A stretch of DNA of 64,000 nucleotides from Candidatus Lokiarchaeota archaeon (GTDB lineage Archaea > Asgardarchaeota > Thorarchaeia > Thorarchaeales > Thorarchaeaceae), in contig WJIL01000016.1 in assembly GCA_014730275.1 (NCBI GenBank), positions 124,001 to 188,000 on the forward strand, read 5' to 3'. The notes beneath the pieces are model-generated. The model worked only from the letters and a program-made list of their open reading frames with translations, ran no database searches and was not told the origin of the DNA. Each line of letters starts with the position of its first letter. The stretch's first letter is position 1. Shown piece after piece: positions 1 to 8,110 of the stretch. Made by a program: the position numbers and the translations under genes.

Positions 1-113
1 GGATGTGGCCCTGGAATAACCCTTGCAACAAACTTGGTCTCCTTTCTTGGAATGGGCCAATGCTTCGGTGCTGGCAAACGTTTCTGGTGTTTTTTCTGTC
101 CGCGACGTGCCAT
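1..113 (-). CDS. rps4e: Ribosomal protein S4e, N-terminal part (runs off the window)
   Basis: The minus strand reads from an ATG at 111-113 out of the left edge. The 37 or so visible residues open with MARRGQKKHQKRLPAP and continue with KHWPIPRKETKFV, the highly conserved archaeal/eukaryotic eS4 N-terminus, rich in Arg and Lys for rRNA contact. The start lies 2 nt after the L24 stop, the usual archaeal L24-S4e order, so it is co-translated with the rest of this ribosomal operon. Only the first sixth or so of the protein is present because of the window edge, not because of a mutation. Confidence 0.93.
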   Translation of the reverse strand, partial: MARRGQKKHQKRLPAPKHWPIPRKETKFVARVIPGPH

Positions 114-115
114 TT

Positions 116-499
116 CTATTCACTCTCCATGCTTCGCATCATTCTCTTCTCTATTCGCTCTTCTCTCTCATCATCCATTTCCGGTTGGAGAAGCATGAGG
201 TTTGAGGGGTGGATCGGCACAGCTATCTCGGTGCCATCTGCTTTCTCAGTCTTTGCACTATCGAGATAGACTCTTACTTCCTTGTAATCGAGCCGTTCAA
301 CAGTGCCCTCTGTCTCTCTGAATCGCCCTCGCATAATTTTGACCAGATCACCTTTCTTAAGTTTCATAGATCTGAGACCATATTCTTCTCTCAGAAATTC
401 ATCTAGTCTTACATTGAACATATTCTTGTGTGAATGTATACTACCCTGATGAATGCGTTTCCGCTGCTTACTCGGTGATTTTGGACTGTCTTTCGTCAA
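116..499 (-). CDS. rpl24: 50S ribosomal protein L24 (uL24)
   Basis: This is the 127-residue archaeal uL24, a large-subunit assembly-initiating protein. The KOW segment around residues 48-75 (KKGDLVKIMRGRFRETEGTV) is the family signature, followed by the extended archaeal part ending in an Arg/Glu-rich tail. The start is a TTG at 497-499 preceded at about 8 nt by GTGAGGT, a good Shine-Dalgarno. The gene lies between L14 and S4e in the standard archaeal order. The acidic/basic C-terminal tail (about residues 105-127) looks helical and charged. Confidence 0.95.
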   Translation of the reverse strand: MTKDSPKSPSKQRKRIHQGSIHSHKNMFNVRLDEFLREEYGLRSMKLKKGDLVKIMRGRFRETEGTVERLDYKEVRVYLDSAKTEKADGTEIAVPIHPSNLMLLQPEMDDEREERIEKRMMRSMESE

Positions 500-510
500 T
501 TGTATCTACC

Positions 511-933
511 TCACACTATCTTGGATGCTATAGCCGCTACTCGAGGCCATTTGAGCGTAACTTCCTTTGCCATTGGACCTCGCAATTCTGAGCCCTGTGG
601 TTCTCCACCTGGCTTCACAAGAACTGCTGCATTGTCTTCAAACTGAATCCACGATCCATCTGGCCGTCTGTAGGGCTTTCGTTGCCGAACGATTACCGCT
701 TGAAGCACCTGTTTTCTGAGTTCTTGCTTTCCTTTGATAACACCGACATTAACCAAATCACCAATGCCAGCCTTGCCAATCTTTCTGATAGTGCCTTTGT
801 ATCCGAAAACAGTAATGATTTCTAATTCTCTGGCTCCTGAATTATCAGCACACAAGACCCGTGCACCGATGGGGAGCCCCCTAGCTATTTTCGGCATGAA
901 TCTCCTGATTCCTCTACCAACTTTTCTCGACAT
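511..933 (-). CDS. rpl14: 50S ribosomal protein L14 (uL14)
   Basis: At 140 residues this is close to the usual archaeal uL14 length of about 132; the extra residues are at the N-terminus. The beta-barrel core with VLCADNSGARELEIITV (about residues 27-43) and the basic KAGIGDLVNVGVIKG segment are diagnostic. It binds 23S rRNA at the subunit interface. ATG is preceded by GGAGGAG. It ends 11 nt before L24 and starts 3 nt after S17, as expected for one operon. Confidence 0.97.
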   Translation of the reverse strand: MSRKVGRGIRRFMPKIARGLPIGARVLCADNSGARELEIITVFGYKGTIRKIGKAGIGDLVNVGVIKGKQELRKQVLQAVIVRQRKPYRRPDGSWIQFEDNAAVLVKPGGEPQGSELRGPMAKEVTLKWPRVAAIASKIV

Positions 934-936
934 TGT

Positions 937-1302
937 TTACTCCTCCTTTCCTGAAATTGGCGATTGTCTTGACACAACAACACAGGAAACATTCTTGCTA
1001 AGTGGTCTACATTCGACTACTTTCACCTGGTCTCCTTTCTTGACTTTGATACAAGGTGGCAAGTGCGCATGCTTCTTTGTTCGGCGACGTTCATATCGGG
1101 AGTATTTCTTGACAAGAGATAGGTAGTCCATCTGGAAGGTGATTGCCTTGTGCATCTCCGTACTTGTTACCACTCCTTCCATGATTCTTCCCCTTACGGG
1201 TAAGTGTCCATGAAATGGACAATGCGGATCATCACAAACCTCCTCTGGAGGTTCTACCCCGGGAATACCGATGTTTCTGACTGCATTTTCACCTTTTGCC
1301 AT
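937..1302 (-). CDS. rps17: 30S ribosomal protein S17 (uS17)
   Basis: This primary 16S rRNA-binding protein has the archaeal N-terminal extension that carries DDPHCPFHGHLPVRGR, then the OB-fold with KAITFQMDYLSLVKKYSRYE. I place the start at ATG 1302 (MAKGENAV), 121 residues. The in-frame ATG at 1311 is only 2 nt from the SD and overlaps the rnp1 stop, whereas 1302 has better spacing from AGGAGGAG. Neighbours Rnp1 and L14 match the archaeal spc-like order. Confidence 0.95.
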   Translation of the reverse strand: MAKGENAVRNIGIPGVEPPEEVCDDPHCPFHGHLPVRGRIMEGVVTSTEMHKAITFQMDYLSLVKKYSRYERRRTKKHAHLPPCIKVKKGDQVKVVECRPLSKNVSCVVVSRQSPISGKEE

Positions 1303-1304
1303 GT

Positions 1305-1589
1305 TTACCATCTCCTCCTGAGCCTCTGTTTCATTCGTTCCTCAGGCCGTCCTTCCAGTAGTTTTCCATCGACTCGAACAACTCTCCCATCTGGAAGTGA
1401 GAAATCAAATACTGCATTACCCTTTGGAATCTTAACAGTACCAGAAGCTATTTTCAGTTCCAACATATTCTTGCTTTCTCTAATGACCTGTCCTTTGTTT
1501 GAAATCTGGGTTGGATCCGTTGATTGTGCTACGTGGGCCTTTAGCCCCACCAGCTCGTGTCTAACGATGTTTTCGGGCTGAATTCTCAT
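1305..1589 (-). CDS. rnp1: Ribonuclease P protein component 1 (Rpp29/Pop4 homologue)
   Basis: A 94-residue protein with the Sm-like barrel of archaeal Rpp29, a protein subunit of RNase P that helps the catalytic RNA mature tRNA 5' ends. It opens MRIQPENIVRHELVGLKA, the family signature, then shows the GQVIRESKNMLEL and GNAVFDFSLPDG strands and ends in an Arg-rich tail. The ATG overlaps the L29 stop (ATGA), so translation is coupled. Archaea commonly keep this gene between L29 and S17. Confidence 0.93.
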   Translation of the reverse strand: MRIQPENIVRHELVGLKAHVAQSTDPTQISNKGQVIRESKNMLELKIASGTVKIPKGNAVFDFSLPDGRVVRVDGKLLEGRPEERMKQRLRRRW

Positions 1590-1798
1590 CGGGGTACCCC
1601 CAGTTCTTCTTCTCGTTCGACTGTAAGAATACGCGCAATCGTTTTCTTCACTTGCCGAATCTGATAGGGATTCTCAGTTCCTCCACCTGTCGCGACTTCT
1701 GTACGAAGACTTGAAAGCTGGTCGTACAGCTCCTCTAGCCTCTTTTTACGTTCCTCAGGTGTGAGGTTTCTGATGTCTTGAGCGGTAAGTCTTGCCAT
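1586..1798 (-). CDS. rpl29: 50S ribosomal protein L29 (uL29)
   Basis: A 70-residue helical protein of the exit-tunnel rim that contributes to the docking site of SRP and translocon. It has the LTPEERKKRLEELYDQLSSL helix and the C-terminal KKTIARILTVEREE helix typical of uL29. It overlaps the Rnp1 start by 4 nt and lies 3 nt after S3. Confidence 0.95.
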   Translation of the reverse strand: MARLTAQDIRNLTPEERKKRLEELYDQLSSLRTEVATGGGTENPYQIRQVKKTIARILTVEREEELGVPR

Positions 1799-1801
1799 TC
1801 G

Positions 1802-2728
1802 CTACTCCTCTTCCTTAGTTTCTTCAGTAGATGGATCGAGCTCATCTAACTCCTCGAGCTCTTCTAGGGTACTGTCGGTTTCTGCTACTGTTGGTTCTTC
1901 ATCTTCTTTTTTCTCTTCTTCAGTAGCTTCGGGTTGCTCTTCTTCTGGAGCTTCTTGAACTGGTTCTTCTTCTACCAGCTCTAGCTCGTCAAGCTCTTCA
2001 AGTTCACGTAATTCTTCAAGGTCAGTGATGCCTTCAGGCACCTCTTCAACTGCTTCCGCCTCTTCTTCCTCTTTTTCTTCCTTGTCTTCTTCAGGTTCGG
2101 CAAGAAGACGTGGTTCTTCTCTCTCTCTGTCTTTTGGTTCTTTTACATGAACTCTGCCAGGAAGTTTGGCGTCTGCTTTCATGATTCTAACTTTGATTCC
2201 AATTGATCCTGGTTTCAGAATCGCAGTATCATCAGCTTCGTCAACGAACGCTCTGGCGGGTTCGCCTGTTTTTGTGATAGTTCCTTTTCGGAACTTCTGA
2301 TAGCGACCACGCCTGCTTGACAGCTTGCCTTTAACAATAATCTCGCAGCCTTCGGCTCCAGCCCGCATAATCCTGTTGATGATCCAGTAGACCATTCTTC
2401 TGAATCTAACACCGCGCTCCATTTGTCTTGCAATTCTGGAGGCCATTACTTGGGCGTTGAGCCATGGGTTTTCTATTTCGCTAACCTCAACTTGCGGGTT
2501 GTCAACCATGAACTGTGTTTCGAGTGTATACGTTAATTCTCTAACATTTGATCCTCTTCGACCAATCACAACGCCTGGTCGAGAGGCGTATATGACGATA
2601 TCAGTTCTCATGGGTCCTTCTTTGATTTCAAGACCCCCGTATCCAGCTGTGTTCAGCTCACGGCTTAGAAACTCGTCAATAGTGAGTTTCCTCGCGTTCT
2701 GTTCGATGAAATGTTTGACAGCAGACAT
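1802..2728 (-). CDS. rps3: 30S ribosomal protein S3 (uS3) with a long acidic C-terminal tail
   Basis: The start is ATG 2726-2728 (MSAVKHFIEQNARKL), 1 nt before the L22 stop; upstream in-frame codons lie inside L22 and are not used. Residues 1 to about 205 are ordinary archaeal uS3: KH domain with VVIGRRGSNVREL, then the C-terminal domain with SSRRGRYQKFRKG and VRIMKADAKLPGRVHV at the mRNA entry channel. From about residue 205 to 308 follows a low-complexity tail of mostly Glu, with repeated blocks such as LEELEELDELD. It is 308 aa in total, about 100 more than a compact archaeal S3. The tail is in frame and the gene is otherwise normal. Confidence 0.95.
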   Translation of the reverse strand: MSAVKHFIEQNARKLTIDEFLSRELNTAGYGGLEIKEGPMRTDIVIYASRPGVVIGRRGSNVRELTYTLETQFMVDNPQVEVSEIENPWLNAQVMASRIARQMERGVRFRRMVYWIINRIMRAGAEGCEIIVKGKLSSRRGRYQKFRKGTITKTGEPARAFVDEADDTAILKPGSIGIKVRIMKADAKLPGRVHVKEPKDREREEPRLLAEPEEDKEEKEEEEAEAVEEVPEGITDLEELRELEELDELELVEEEPVQEAPEEEQPEATEEEKKEDEEPTVAETDSTLEELEELDELDPSTEETKEEE

Positions 2729-2729
2729 T

Positions 2730-3194
2730 TTAGCCAACCTCTTCAAGTACGATTTCGACATGTGCCGTGTGTTCGAAGTACTCTGTACTTCTTCCAAATG
2801 CCCGTTGGATATACTTCTTGTAGGTCCGTCCTTTTTGCGTAGCTGCATGCTTGATTCTGAGGCGGTCTATGTCCAGACCTTTATGATCTGCATTTGCCTC
2901 TGCATTAACTAGGACTTCCCGAATCTTCTTCGATGCCTTAACCGGATGTCCGCCAGTGTGCCATTTCTTCATTCCAGAGTGGTGGGCCCCCTTCTTCTTG
3001 TACTTCTTGTATGGAATCCAGGCCTCTTCGTCTATGACCTTATCAAGAAGGTCTAGAGCGTCATGTAACATCTTTCCCCTGATTTCGTTACATATCTCCA
3101 CACAATGCTTGGGGGAGCATCTCATGTTGCGACCACTAGCCACGGCTGTTTTATCCGGGTCTAGGCCTATTATGCTATATCCGTAATTGGGCAT
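2730..3194 (-). CDS. rpl22: 50S ribosomal protein L22 (uL22)
   Basis: This 154-residue archaeal uL22 lines the peptide exit tunnel. It opens MPNYGYSIIGLDPDKTAVASGR, contains the CVEICNEIRGK helix and the long hairpin region with HATQKGRTYKKYIQRAFGR, and ends HVEIVLEEVG. It is the first gene of the transcription unit visible here. The usual S19 gene is not upstream; a 284-nt leader with a TATA-like box lies there instead. Confidence 0.96.
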   Translation of the reverse strand: MPNYGYSIIGLDPDKTAVASGRNMRCSPKHCVEICNEIRGKMLHDALDLLDKVIDEEAWIPYKKYKKKGAHHSGMKKWHTGGHPVKASKKIREVLVNAEANADHKGLDIDRLRIKHAATQKGRTYKKYIQRAFGRSTEYFEHTAHVEIVLEEVG

Positions 3195-3478
3195 AACGGT
3201 TCACTTCCCGTGTTTTTGACTCCAAAAGGCACACGTCATGTCAACTCGGTGAGCCGACGAGTCATATGGCGCCCTCAACAAGTCACCAATAACCTATCCG
3301 GCAAACGTATACAGGCGGTTCGCGCACGCAGAACAAGCTGCCTGCACTGCTCCTTCGGTTATTCGGTACTTGTATTCCGAGAGCGACACGGTGGTGCGGC
3401 AAGAATCTACTTTTAAAGCTTATCAATTAGCGAAAACCAGACATTTCTAAAATCGGCCACTAATGGAAAAGAATACCT
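3195..3478 (-). other. Leader/promoter region of the ribosomal-protein operon
   Basis: I see no credible protein gene in these 284 nt. On the minus strand a TATA-like GCTTTAAAAG lies at 3411-3420, so transcription would begin near 3390 and leave a leader of roughly 190 nt before L22, unusually long for an archaeon. The leader is GC-rich and can fold locally; for example ACTCG and CGAGT pair around a 9-nt loop near 3244-3262. It may be a regulatory leader or hold a small RNA. I do not recognise an RNA family. Confidence 0.4.
3411..3420 (-). promoter_or_regulatory. TATA box for the ribosomal-protein operon
   Basis: Read on the minus strand this is GCTTTAAAAG, a good archaeal TATA element in an otherwise GC-rich stretch, facing the L22-S3-L29 operon. 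No other strong TATA lies between it and L22. Confidence 0.45.
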
Positions 3479-3868
3479 CTAGGGATTATCTCCGAATTCT
3501 TCGGTGACTCGCCGCAACACACCACTAGGAAGTGAGCTCTCGACCAAATCTATGCCTTTCTGAGTGAGGGTGGCCCTGATGTAGTGTACTCCTGCTGATC
3601 GAATGTAGATAAGCTGTTTTTCCTTTAATCGCTTCAGACTACCTAAGACTACTTGGGTTAATTCTTCATCCGTAAGATTAACGCGCCCAGTCGGGCTTTG
3701 AATTGTCTCTGTCATCTTCAGAATGTTTTTCATGCTACTCAGTTGGCGTCTGTTGTTATCGTATGGATTTGTGAACAACCAGAGCAATACTATGAGATCA
3801 ACTACACCTAGACCTATATGTGGATTCCGTGTGAGCAATCGTTTTGCTACGAGCTCTACCATCGGCAT
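3479..3868 (-). CDS. Hypothetical protein, probable winged-helix domain
   Basis: This is a 129-residue protein I cannot assign to a family. An N-terminal hydrophobic helix (VVDLIVLLWLFTNPYD, about residues 22-37) precedes a region where NLTDEELTQVVLGSLKRLKEKQLIYIRS resembles the second and recognition helices of a winged helix. A wing-like strand, HYIRATLTQKGIDLVESSL, follows. The last motif is typical of small archaeal wHTH regulators (TxKGxxL). It is a single gene between the ribosomal operon and the zinc-ribbon gene. DNA-binding is inference. Confidence 0.6.
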   Translation of the reverse strand: MPMVELVAKRLLTRNPHIGLGVVDLIVLLWLFTNPYDNNRRQLSSMKNILKMTETIQSPTGRVNLTDEELTQVVLGSLKRLKEKQLIYIRSAGVHYIRATLTQKGIDLVESSLPSGVLRRVTEEFGDNP

Positions 3869-3919
3869 TGGTCTTCGTTCTCCTATCCCGTAAGTTGCCT
3901 ATTGAATCAATCGAGTGTT

Positions 3920-4630
3920 CTAGACTAAGCTGATTTTGTTTCTGCTTGGAGCGAAGATATGTCCATTTCGCATTAACTTCTCGAGTGAGGATTCTACTGA
4001 TGATTCCGAAACGTCCTCGGCAAGGAAGTGCTTGATAATCTCGTCCATCCTTGCTGATCCACCCTTGTCTCTAAGCAGCTCCATTATCTCATTAGAGACA
4101 TCTACTTTTCTTTTGTCTGACTTACCTTCGTCCTCAACTCGTCCTACTAGTTTAATAGACCATGGTCTCGGGAAAATGAGAGTGCCCTCGTTAGACATTT
4201 TACTGATTTGTTCTTCAACCCATGGCCATTCCAATTTGTACTCTTCACAGAGACTTTCAATTCGCTCTAAAGGGCATGGTTTCCCTTTGGCCTCCTTTTC
4301 TAACATATTCAGTAATCGGCGGCGTTTTCCCGTTGTTGGTGGCGGTTCTTCATCTGCTTCAAGATCATCTACTGTCAGCTTCTCTGCGGGCATAAGTGCC
4401 TTCACACGTTCTTGTGATTTCTCAACCGCTGCACGAAACTCATCATCTCCCCCAGCATTGTATTCCTTTACAGCTGCTGAAGCCCTATCATGACCATTAA
4501 AGACAGTTTTTGCTGCCTTTCTGATGTTGATTATCTTTCCGCAATAGCTGCATCTTCTTCTTTTTTGTCCAACTGGTGCAAGCGTGAAATTGGTGCATTT
4601 GGGACATGCGAAAACAAAATAGGATTTCAC
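3920..4630 (-). CDS. DUF1922-like zinc ribbon protein with C-terminal winged-helix domains
   Basis: The N-terminal 60 residues (YFVFACPKC...RRCSYCGKIINI) hold two Cys pairs (C9/C12 and C27/C30) and the RKAAKTVFNGHDRASAAVKEY segment, which matches my memory of the short archaeal zinc ribbon family DUF1922 (MTH1184). A charged linker follows. Two helical units then appear: about 100-165, with a conserved-looking LFIPRP/LIFPRPW hairpin, and about 175-236, with MDEIIKHFL...LEKLMRNGHIFAPSRN. The second resembles the winged helix at the end of archaeal MCM-type proteins. The start is GTG at 4630 behind GGAAGGAG. A role in nucleic-acid binding is inferred. Confidence 0.7.
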   Translation of the reverse strand: MKSYFVFACPKCTNFTLAPVGQKRRRCSYCGKIINIRKAAKTVFNGHDRASAAVKEYNAGGDDEFRAAVEKSQERVKALMPAEKLTVDDLEADEEPPPTTGKRRRLLNMLEKEAKGKPCPLERIESLCEEYKLEWPWVEEQISKMSNEGTLIFPRPWSIKLVGRVEDEGKSDKRKVDVSNEIMELLRDKGGSARMDEIIKHFLAEDVSESSVESSLEKLMRNGHIFAPSRNKISLV

Positions 4631-4920
4631 TGAAATGTCTCCTTCCTAGTAGTTTCTTCTATTCCTTTCAATCTATCTCTTGGGAAGACAATGGTCTTCA
4701 TTATTGTTGCGAGAGAGCTCTAACAGAATCATTGAAACTCCATGCATGAAAGCGTGAGATAACACCAAGATTTACTCTAAGTACTACTCTGATGCCGGCT
4801 GGGGAAAGGCTGAAACACAGAAGTTTCACACAGTTGTTAAAGATGTAGGAAACAGGCTATGATATTGCATGAATAGCGTTATATCTCCAACCAAGTTTCT
4901 CTCAAATGGAGAACTCTTAG
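4631..4920. other. Divergent intergenic region, no gene seen
   Basis: These 290 nt separate the minus-strand zinc-ribbon gene from the plus-strand ferredoxin. I see only promoter-like AT-rich stretches and a small hairpin (GAAAC-acagaa-GTTTC near 4820). No tRNA or credible short ORF was found. Confidence 0.4.
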
Positions 4921-5142
4921 ATGCCAAAGCATGCAAAGGAAATTGTTATTGATGAAGAGCTATGCAAAGGCTGTCATATCTGTATCTCCGTGTGCCCTAG
5001 AGATGTCTTAGAAAAAGCCGAAGAGGTAGACAGCAGAGGGTTCTTTATTCCTGTAGTTAAGGACTTGGAATCTTGCGTTGTTTGCAGATTGTGTGAGATG
5101 GAATGTCCAGATTTTGCTATCTCGGTTGTTGAAGACAAATAG
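4921..5142 (+). CDS. 2[4Fe-4S] ferredoxin-type protein (KorD/PorD-like)
   Basis: A 73-residue protein with two cluster motifs: CKGCHICISVCP (about residues 15-26) and CVVCRLCEMECP (about 49-60). The spacing and the sequence between (LEKAEEVDSRGFFIPVV) match the delta subunit of 2-oxoacid:ferredoxin oxidoreductases. No alpha, beta or gamma subunit lies beside it, so it may be a free electron carrier or a subunit encoded away from its partners. ATG follows TGGAG at about 10 nt. Confidence 0.85.
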   Translation: MPKHAKEIVIDEELCKGCHICISVCPRDVLEKAEEVDSRGFFIPVVKDLESCVVCRLCEMECPDFAISVVEDK

Positions 5143-5209
5143 CCGGAAATGTATCGGAAGCCGTCACTTATTGTTTCATAATACATTACTAGCTCCATAG
5201 ATTTCTTAG

Positions 5210-6031
5210 ATGAATGTTATAAGAAACCATGTTATTGAAGCAAATATGACCGATGTACAAGTGCTTGCCACCGAATTCACCTCTAAGGGTGAAACTATAC
5301 GGGGCAATTTCGTTCTCCCCACCACTAAAGGGCCGTTTCCAGGTGTCTGCAAATTCCATGGTCTTCCAGGAGGACCTGACCAGGTCAGTGGAGTGGCAAC
5401 AAGGCTTGCTGAGGCAGGGTTTGCAGTTCTGGTGTTTGATTTTAGGGGGTTTAGAAAGAGCGATGGATTGTTTAGCCTGTCTGGAGAGATAGCTGATGCA
5501 AAAGTAGCAATCACTCATCTTATGCAATCAGACTTTGCGAGTGACTCTTGGGTTGGCGTGTATGGCGCAAGCTATGGTGCTGCAGTTGCAGTCTGTACAG
5601 CTGCATATGACAAAAGAATCGATACAGTTGTTCTGCGGGCACCAGTTTACGATACCCTCTGGTTTGCTAAGTCTCCAATGATTCAACCGGCTGTTGAAAA
5701 TATAATCAAAACAGATCCCAGCCAAATAAATCGAATTGAAGATCCTAAGATTCGAAAAAGAATCCTTCAGAGAATGATTGATGATGCTAAGATTCACAAT
5801 CCGATGGATGAAATAGCGAAGGTTTCCCCCATTCCTCTTCTTATTATCCACGGAGCTCAAGATACCGCTATCGATTTGGCTGGTGTGAAGAAGCTCTATG
5901 AACGAGGCGGTGAGCCAAAAGAATTTATCTTGGTAGAAGGTGCAGATCACGAGCTCTCTGACAATACTGCGTATGAAAGAACGGTACACAGTGTTGTCAA
6001 GTGGTTTTTGAAACAATGGAGAAACACATAG
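5210..6031 (+). CDS. Alpha/beta hydrolase (dienelactone hydrolase / acyl-peptidase-like)
   Basis: A 273-residue alpha/beta hydrolase. Visible features are the oxyanion-loop strand FHGLPGGPDQ (about 49-58), the nucleophile elbow GASYGA (Ser about 120), the strand before the acid PLLIIHGAQDTAID (Asp about 215) and a late His in EGADHEL (about 246). The catalytic triad therefore looks complete. The substrate is unknown; esters or short peptides are usual for the group. It stands alone, 67 nt after the ferredoxin. An ATG at 5246 is an alternative start. Confidence 0.82.
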   Translation: MNVIRNHVIEANMTDVQVLATEFTSKGETIRGNFVLPTTKGPFPGVCKFHGLPGGPDQVSGVATRLAEAGFAVLVFDFRGFRKSDGLFSLSGEIADAKVAITHLMQSDFASDSWVGVYGASYGAAVAVCTAAYDKRIDTVVLRAPVYDTLWFAKSPMIQPAVENIIKTDPSQINRIEDPKIRKRILQRMIDDAKIHNPMDEIAKVSPIPLLIIHGAQDTAIDLAGVKKLYERGGEPKEFILVEGADHELSDNTAYERTVHSVVKWFLKQWRNT

Positions 6032-6183
6032 TAGTACTGAAAGCTGCCAGAGGGAACATAGCGCTCGAATTGTAACGCATAGGCCCTATTACCGAATTAC
6101 TCGGCCTCAATGCCCTAATATTACTCCATCTGATATATTCATTAGTAGTACTATTCCCTTTGTATATTAGGCAGGTGCTCATA

Positions 6184-6762
6184 TTGGCAGAACGTGATGT
6201 TCAAGCTCTTCTTGACCTCAAAAACGAACTTGAAGAACAGCTCGCTGAGGCAAAGGAAAATGTTAAGCGGCTGAAATCGTACCTGAAGGCAGTTGATGCT
6301 GTGATAGGAAAAGGAAGCTTTGCAACGGCTGCATCGGCATTCACTAACAAAGAAGCCGCCTCTGAAACCCTTGAAGAAATGGAATCGGCACCAGCAACTG
6401 AAGAGGAAGAGTTTCGGACAATTGAAGTGATGAATAAGGCCGGAGACAAAGACCTTGCCACGATTGAAGTAAAAGGCAATGTGTTGGATATTCTTCCAGC
6501 TGAACACGCCCTTTATGATATAAAGAAGGGTGCATTTGCTCGATTTTTTGTTGAACGAATCTTGGGTCAGTTTCAACAAAGCGACAGGAAAAAAGTTGAA
6601 GATGGTGAGCTAGAATGGGAGGAGGCATTCGATTTTGAGGTACATGCTGACGATGGTATTCTCGAGGAGATTATCATACGCAATTATGGTGATAAGAGCC
6701 GACTTGAAGAGATAAAGAACACTTTGCGATGGGCACTTGAGAAAATCTACCGACCCCGATAG
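6184..6762 (+). CDS. Hypothetical coiled-coil protein
   Basis: I choose TTG 6184 because AGGTG at 6173-6177 sits 6 nt upstream; this gives 192 residues. Residues about 5-42 form a coiled coil (LLDLKNELEEQLAEAKENVKRLK). A low-complexity Ala/Glu linker (about 50-75) follows, then a compact alpha/beta region with ILPAEHALYDIKKGAFARFFVERIL and a C-terminal EIKNTLRWALEKIY helix. No family is recognised. It lies between a hydrolase and a convergent membrane gene. Confidence 0.7.
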   Translation: MAERDVQALLDLKNELEEQLAEAKENVKRLKSYLKAVDAVIGKGSFATAASAFTNKEAASETLEEMESAPATEEEEFRTIEVMNKAGDKDLATIEVKGNVLDILPAEHALYDIKKGAFARFFVERILGQFQQSDRKKVEDGELEWEEAFDFEVHADDGILEEIIIRNYGDKSRLEEIKNTLRWALEKIYRPR

Positions 6763-6844
6763 CTGTTTCTGTATATGAGTACGATGCTCCAATTCCTCCT
6801 TTTTCATACTCCGTTTTTGTATGGGCCGACTGACATTCAAGAGA

Positions 6845-7906
6845 TTACATAATTGCAAAGGGGCCTACTACAAATAGGACATAGTATTCGCATAGAATCA
6901 AGACAATTATGGAGATAATGATTAGTACCGTCGAAACCGTTTTTCTTTTTGCCGAAGTTTCTACTGTGAATGAGGATACGGCCTCTTGAAACCGGGTTGG
7001 TAGATTGCGATCCACAATTGTTCTTGCTACGGGCAGCTCTTCGGATAGTTTGCTTCGAAGAGCATTCACGCTTGCCTCATGGAATCTTGTCAGGTAGATA
7101 AGTGTAATGATGACTATTGTACCACTACTAAGCAGAATGAAGTGGAATACGAAGTAGATTCCAGTAACATACCAATTAGTCAGAAAACCAGCCTCACCCT
7201 CGAATGCCAGCTGATAACAAACATCCAGCCCAAGAATCAGACCACCTATTCCTATGAGTTTTCGTAAAAGGCCTTTGTTCATGTCTTCTCCAACATCGTG
7301 AATGAGACCGTTTTCATCCGTGTATCTAATGAGAGCGTCATTCAGAACCCAATTGAAGGGAACAAGCCCGGATATGATGAGTGGAATCAATTGCATGACC
7401 ATCATTGAGAGGAAAAGGGCATCATTGCCGGACAATTCGGGAGGAAGCACGTAGTTGAGACCAAATGCAGCAATGAAAGTGAGACCAATATTGGCGGAGA
7501 TTCCGGAGAGAATCTTCGTCTTGAATATCTTCCAAATGTCATTTAGATCTGTGGGGTTCGTTTCTGCCTCCAAATAATGGTCAGAAAAGCGACGGAAGCC
7601 AAGGAGAAAACCAGAAACCTTGTTCCATACTACAGGTGCTATGAGAATCACCAAGATATTGGGAACAATCAAACCGAAAATCTGTTCATCTACATGGAAT
7701 GAAAACGTAGCCCACTCAGGCAGTATCAGTGTATCCACATAATCGACTAATACTAGAATGTAGCCTAAGCTCATCATTAGGGCGATAATGAGGTACACAA
7801 TCAATCTTCCACTATCCGGTTCTTCTACTGTGAAAGTTACTGAACCCTGATCTATGGATCCGTCTTCAGGTGTATGACTCCGAATGTCAGCTTCCTCCTC
7901 ATTCAA
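6845..7906 (-). CDS. Polytopic membrane protein of unknown function
   Basis: 353 residues with an acidic soluble N-terminus (about 1-32) and roughly seven hydrophobic segments at about 33-55, 75-97, 135-152, 163-185, 222-238, 248-275 and 325-350. A charged cytoplasmic loop lies between the sixth and seventh (EASVNALRSKLSEELP...). I see no transporter signature, catalytic motif or cofactor site. The start is ATG 7906 behind GGAAAGAG. It is monocistronic, convergent with the coiled-coil gene. Confidence 0.7.
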   Translation of the reverse strand: MNEEEADIRSHTPEDGSIDQGSVTFTVEEPDSGRLIVYLIIALMMSLGYILVLVDYVDTLILPEWATFSFHVDEQIFGLIVPNILVILIAPVVWNKVSGFLLGFRRFSDHYLEAETNPTDLNDIWKIFKTKILSGISANIGLTFIAAFGLNYVLPPELSGNDALFLSMMVMQLIPLIISGLVPFNWVLNDALIRYTDENGLIHDVGEDMNKGLLRKLIGIGGLILGLDVCYQLAFEGEAGFLTNWYVTGIYFVFHFILLSSGTIVIITLIYLTRFHEASVNALRSKLSEELPVARTIVDRNLPTRFQEAVSSFTVETSAKRKTVSTVLIIISIIVLILCEYYVLFVVGPFAIM

Positions 7907-8110
7907 TCTCTTTCCGCTCCATTTCTTGTATAATAAACGCCCTTTCTTTTCTTCTTTTCCCCTTTATTACTACATTAATGAATGATTTACTCAGTCTCGA
8001 AGGAAAACGCGCCTTTTAACTCACCCTCCGTTTCCATTCGAAAGCCATATTAGTTTGCAGCAGGATTTCTGGAGTGAGGAGCCATCAGAGCCACTCGGAG
8101 TTCCAGTAAC

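Noticed and set aside
3-269. Plus-strand frame over the S4e-L24 junction as a gene
   Set aside because: It is the antisense shadow of two clear ribosomal protein genes.
2730-2848. Longer S3 start at 2848
   Set aside because: It lies inside L22; ATG 2726-2728 directly after the L22 stop matches the S3 N-terminus.
3195-3420. tRNA or RNase P RNA in the L22 leader
   Set aside because: I could not draw a cloverleaf, and no RNase P consensus segments are visible.
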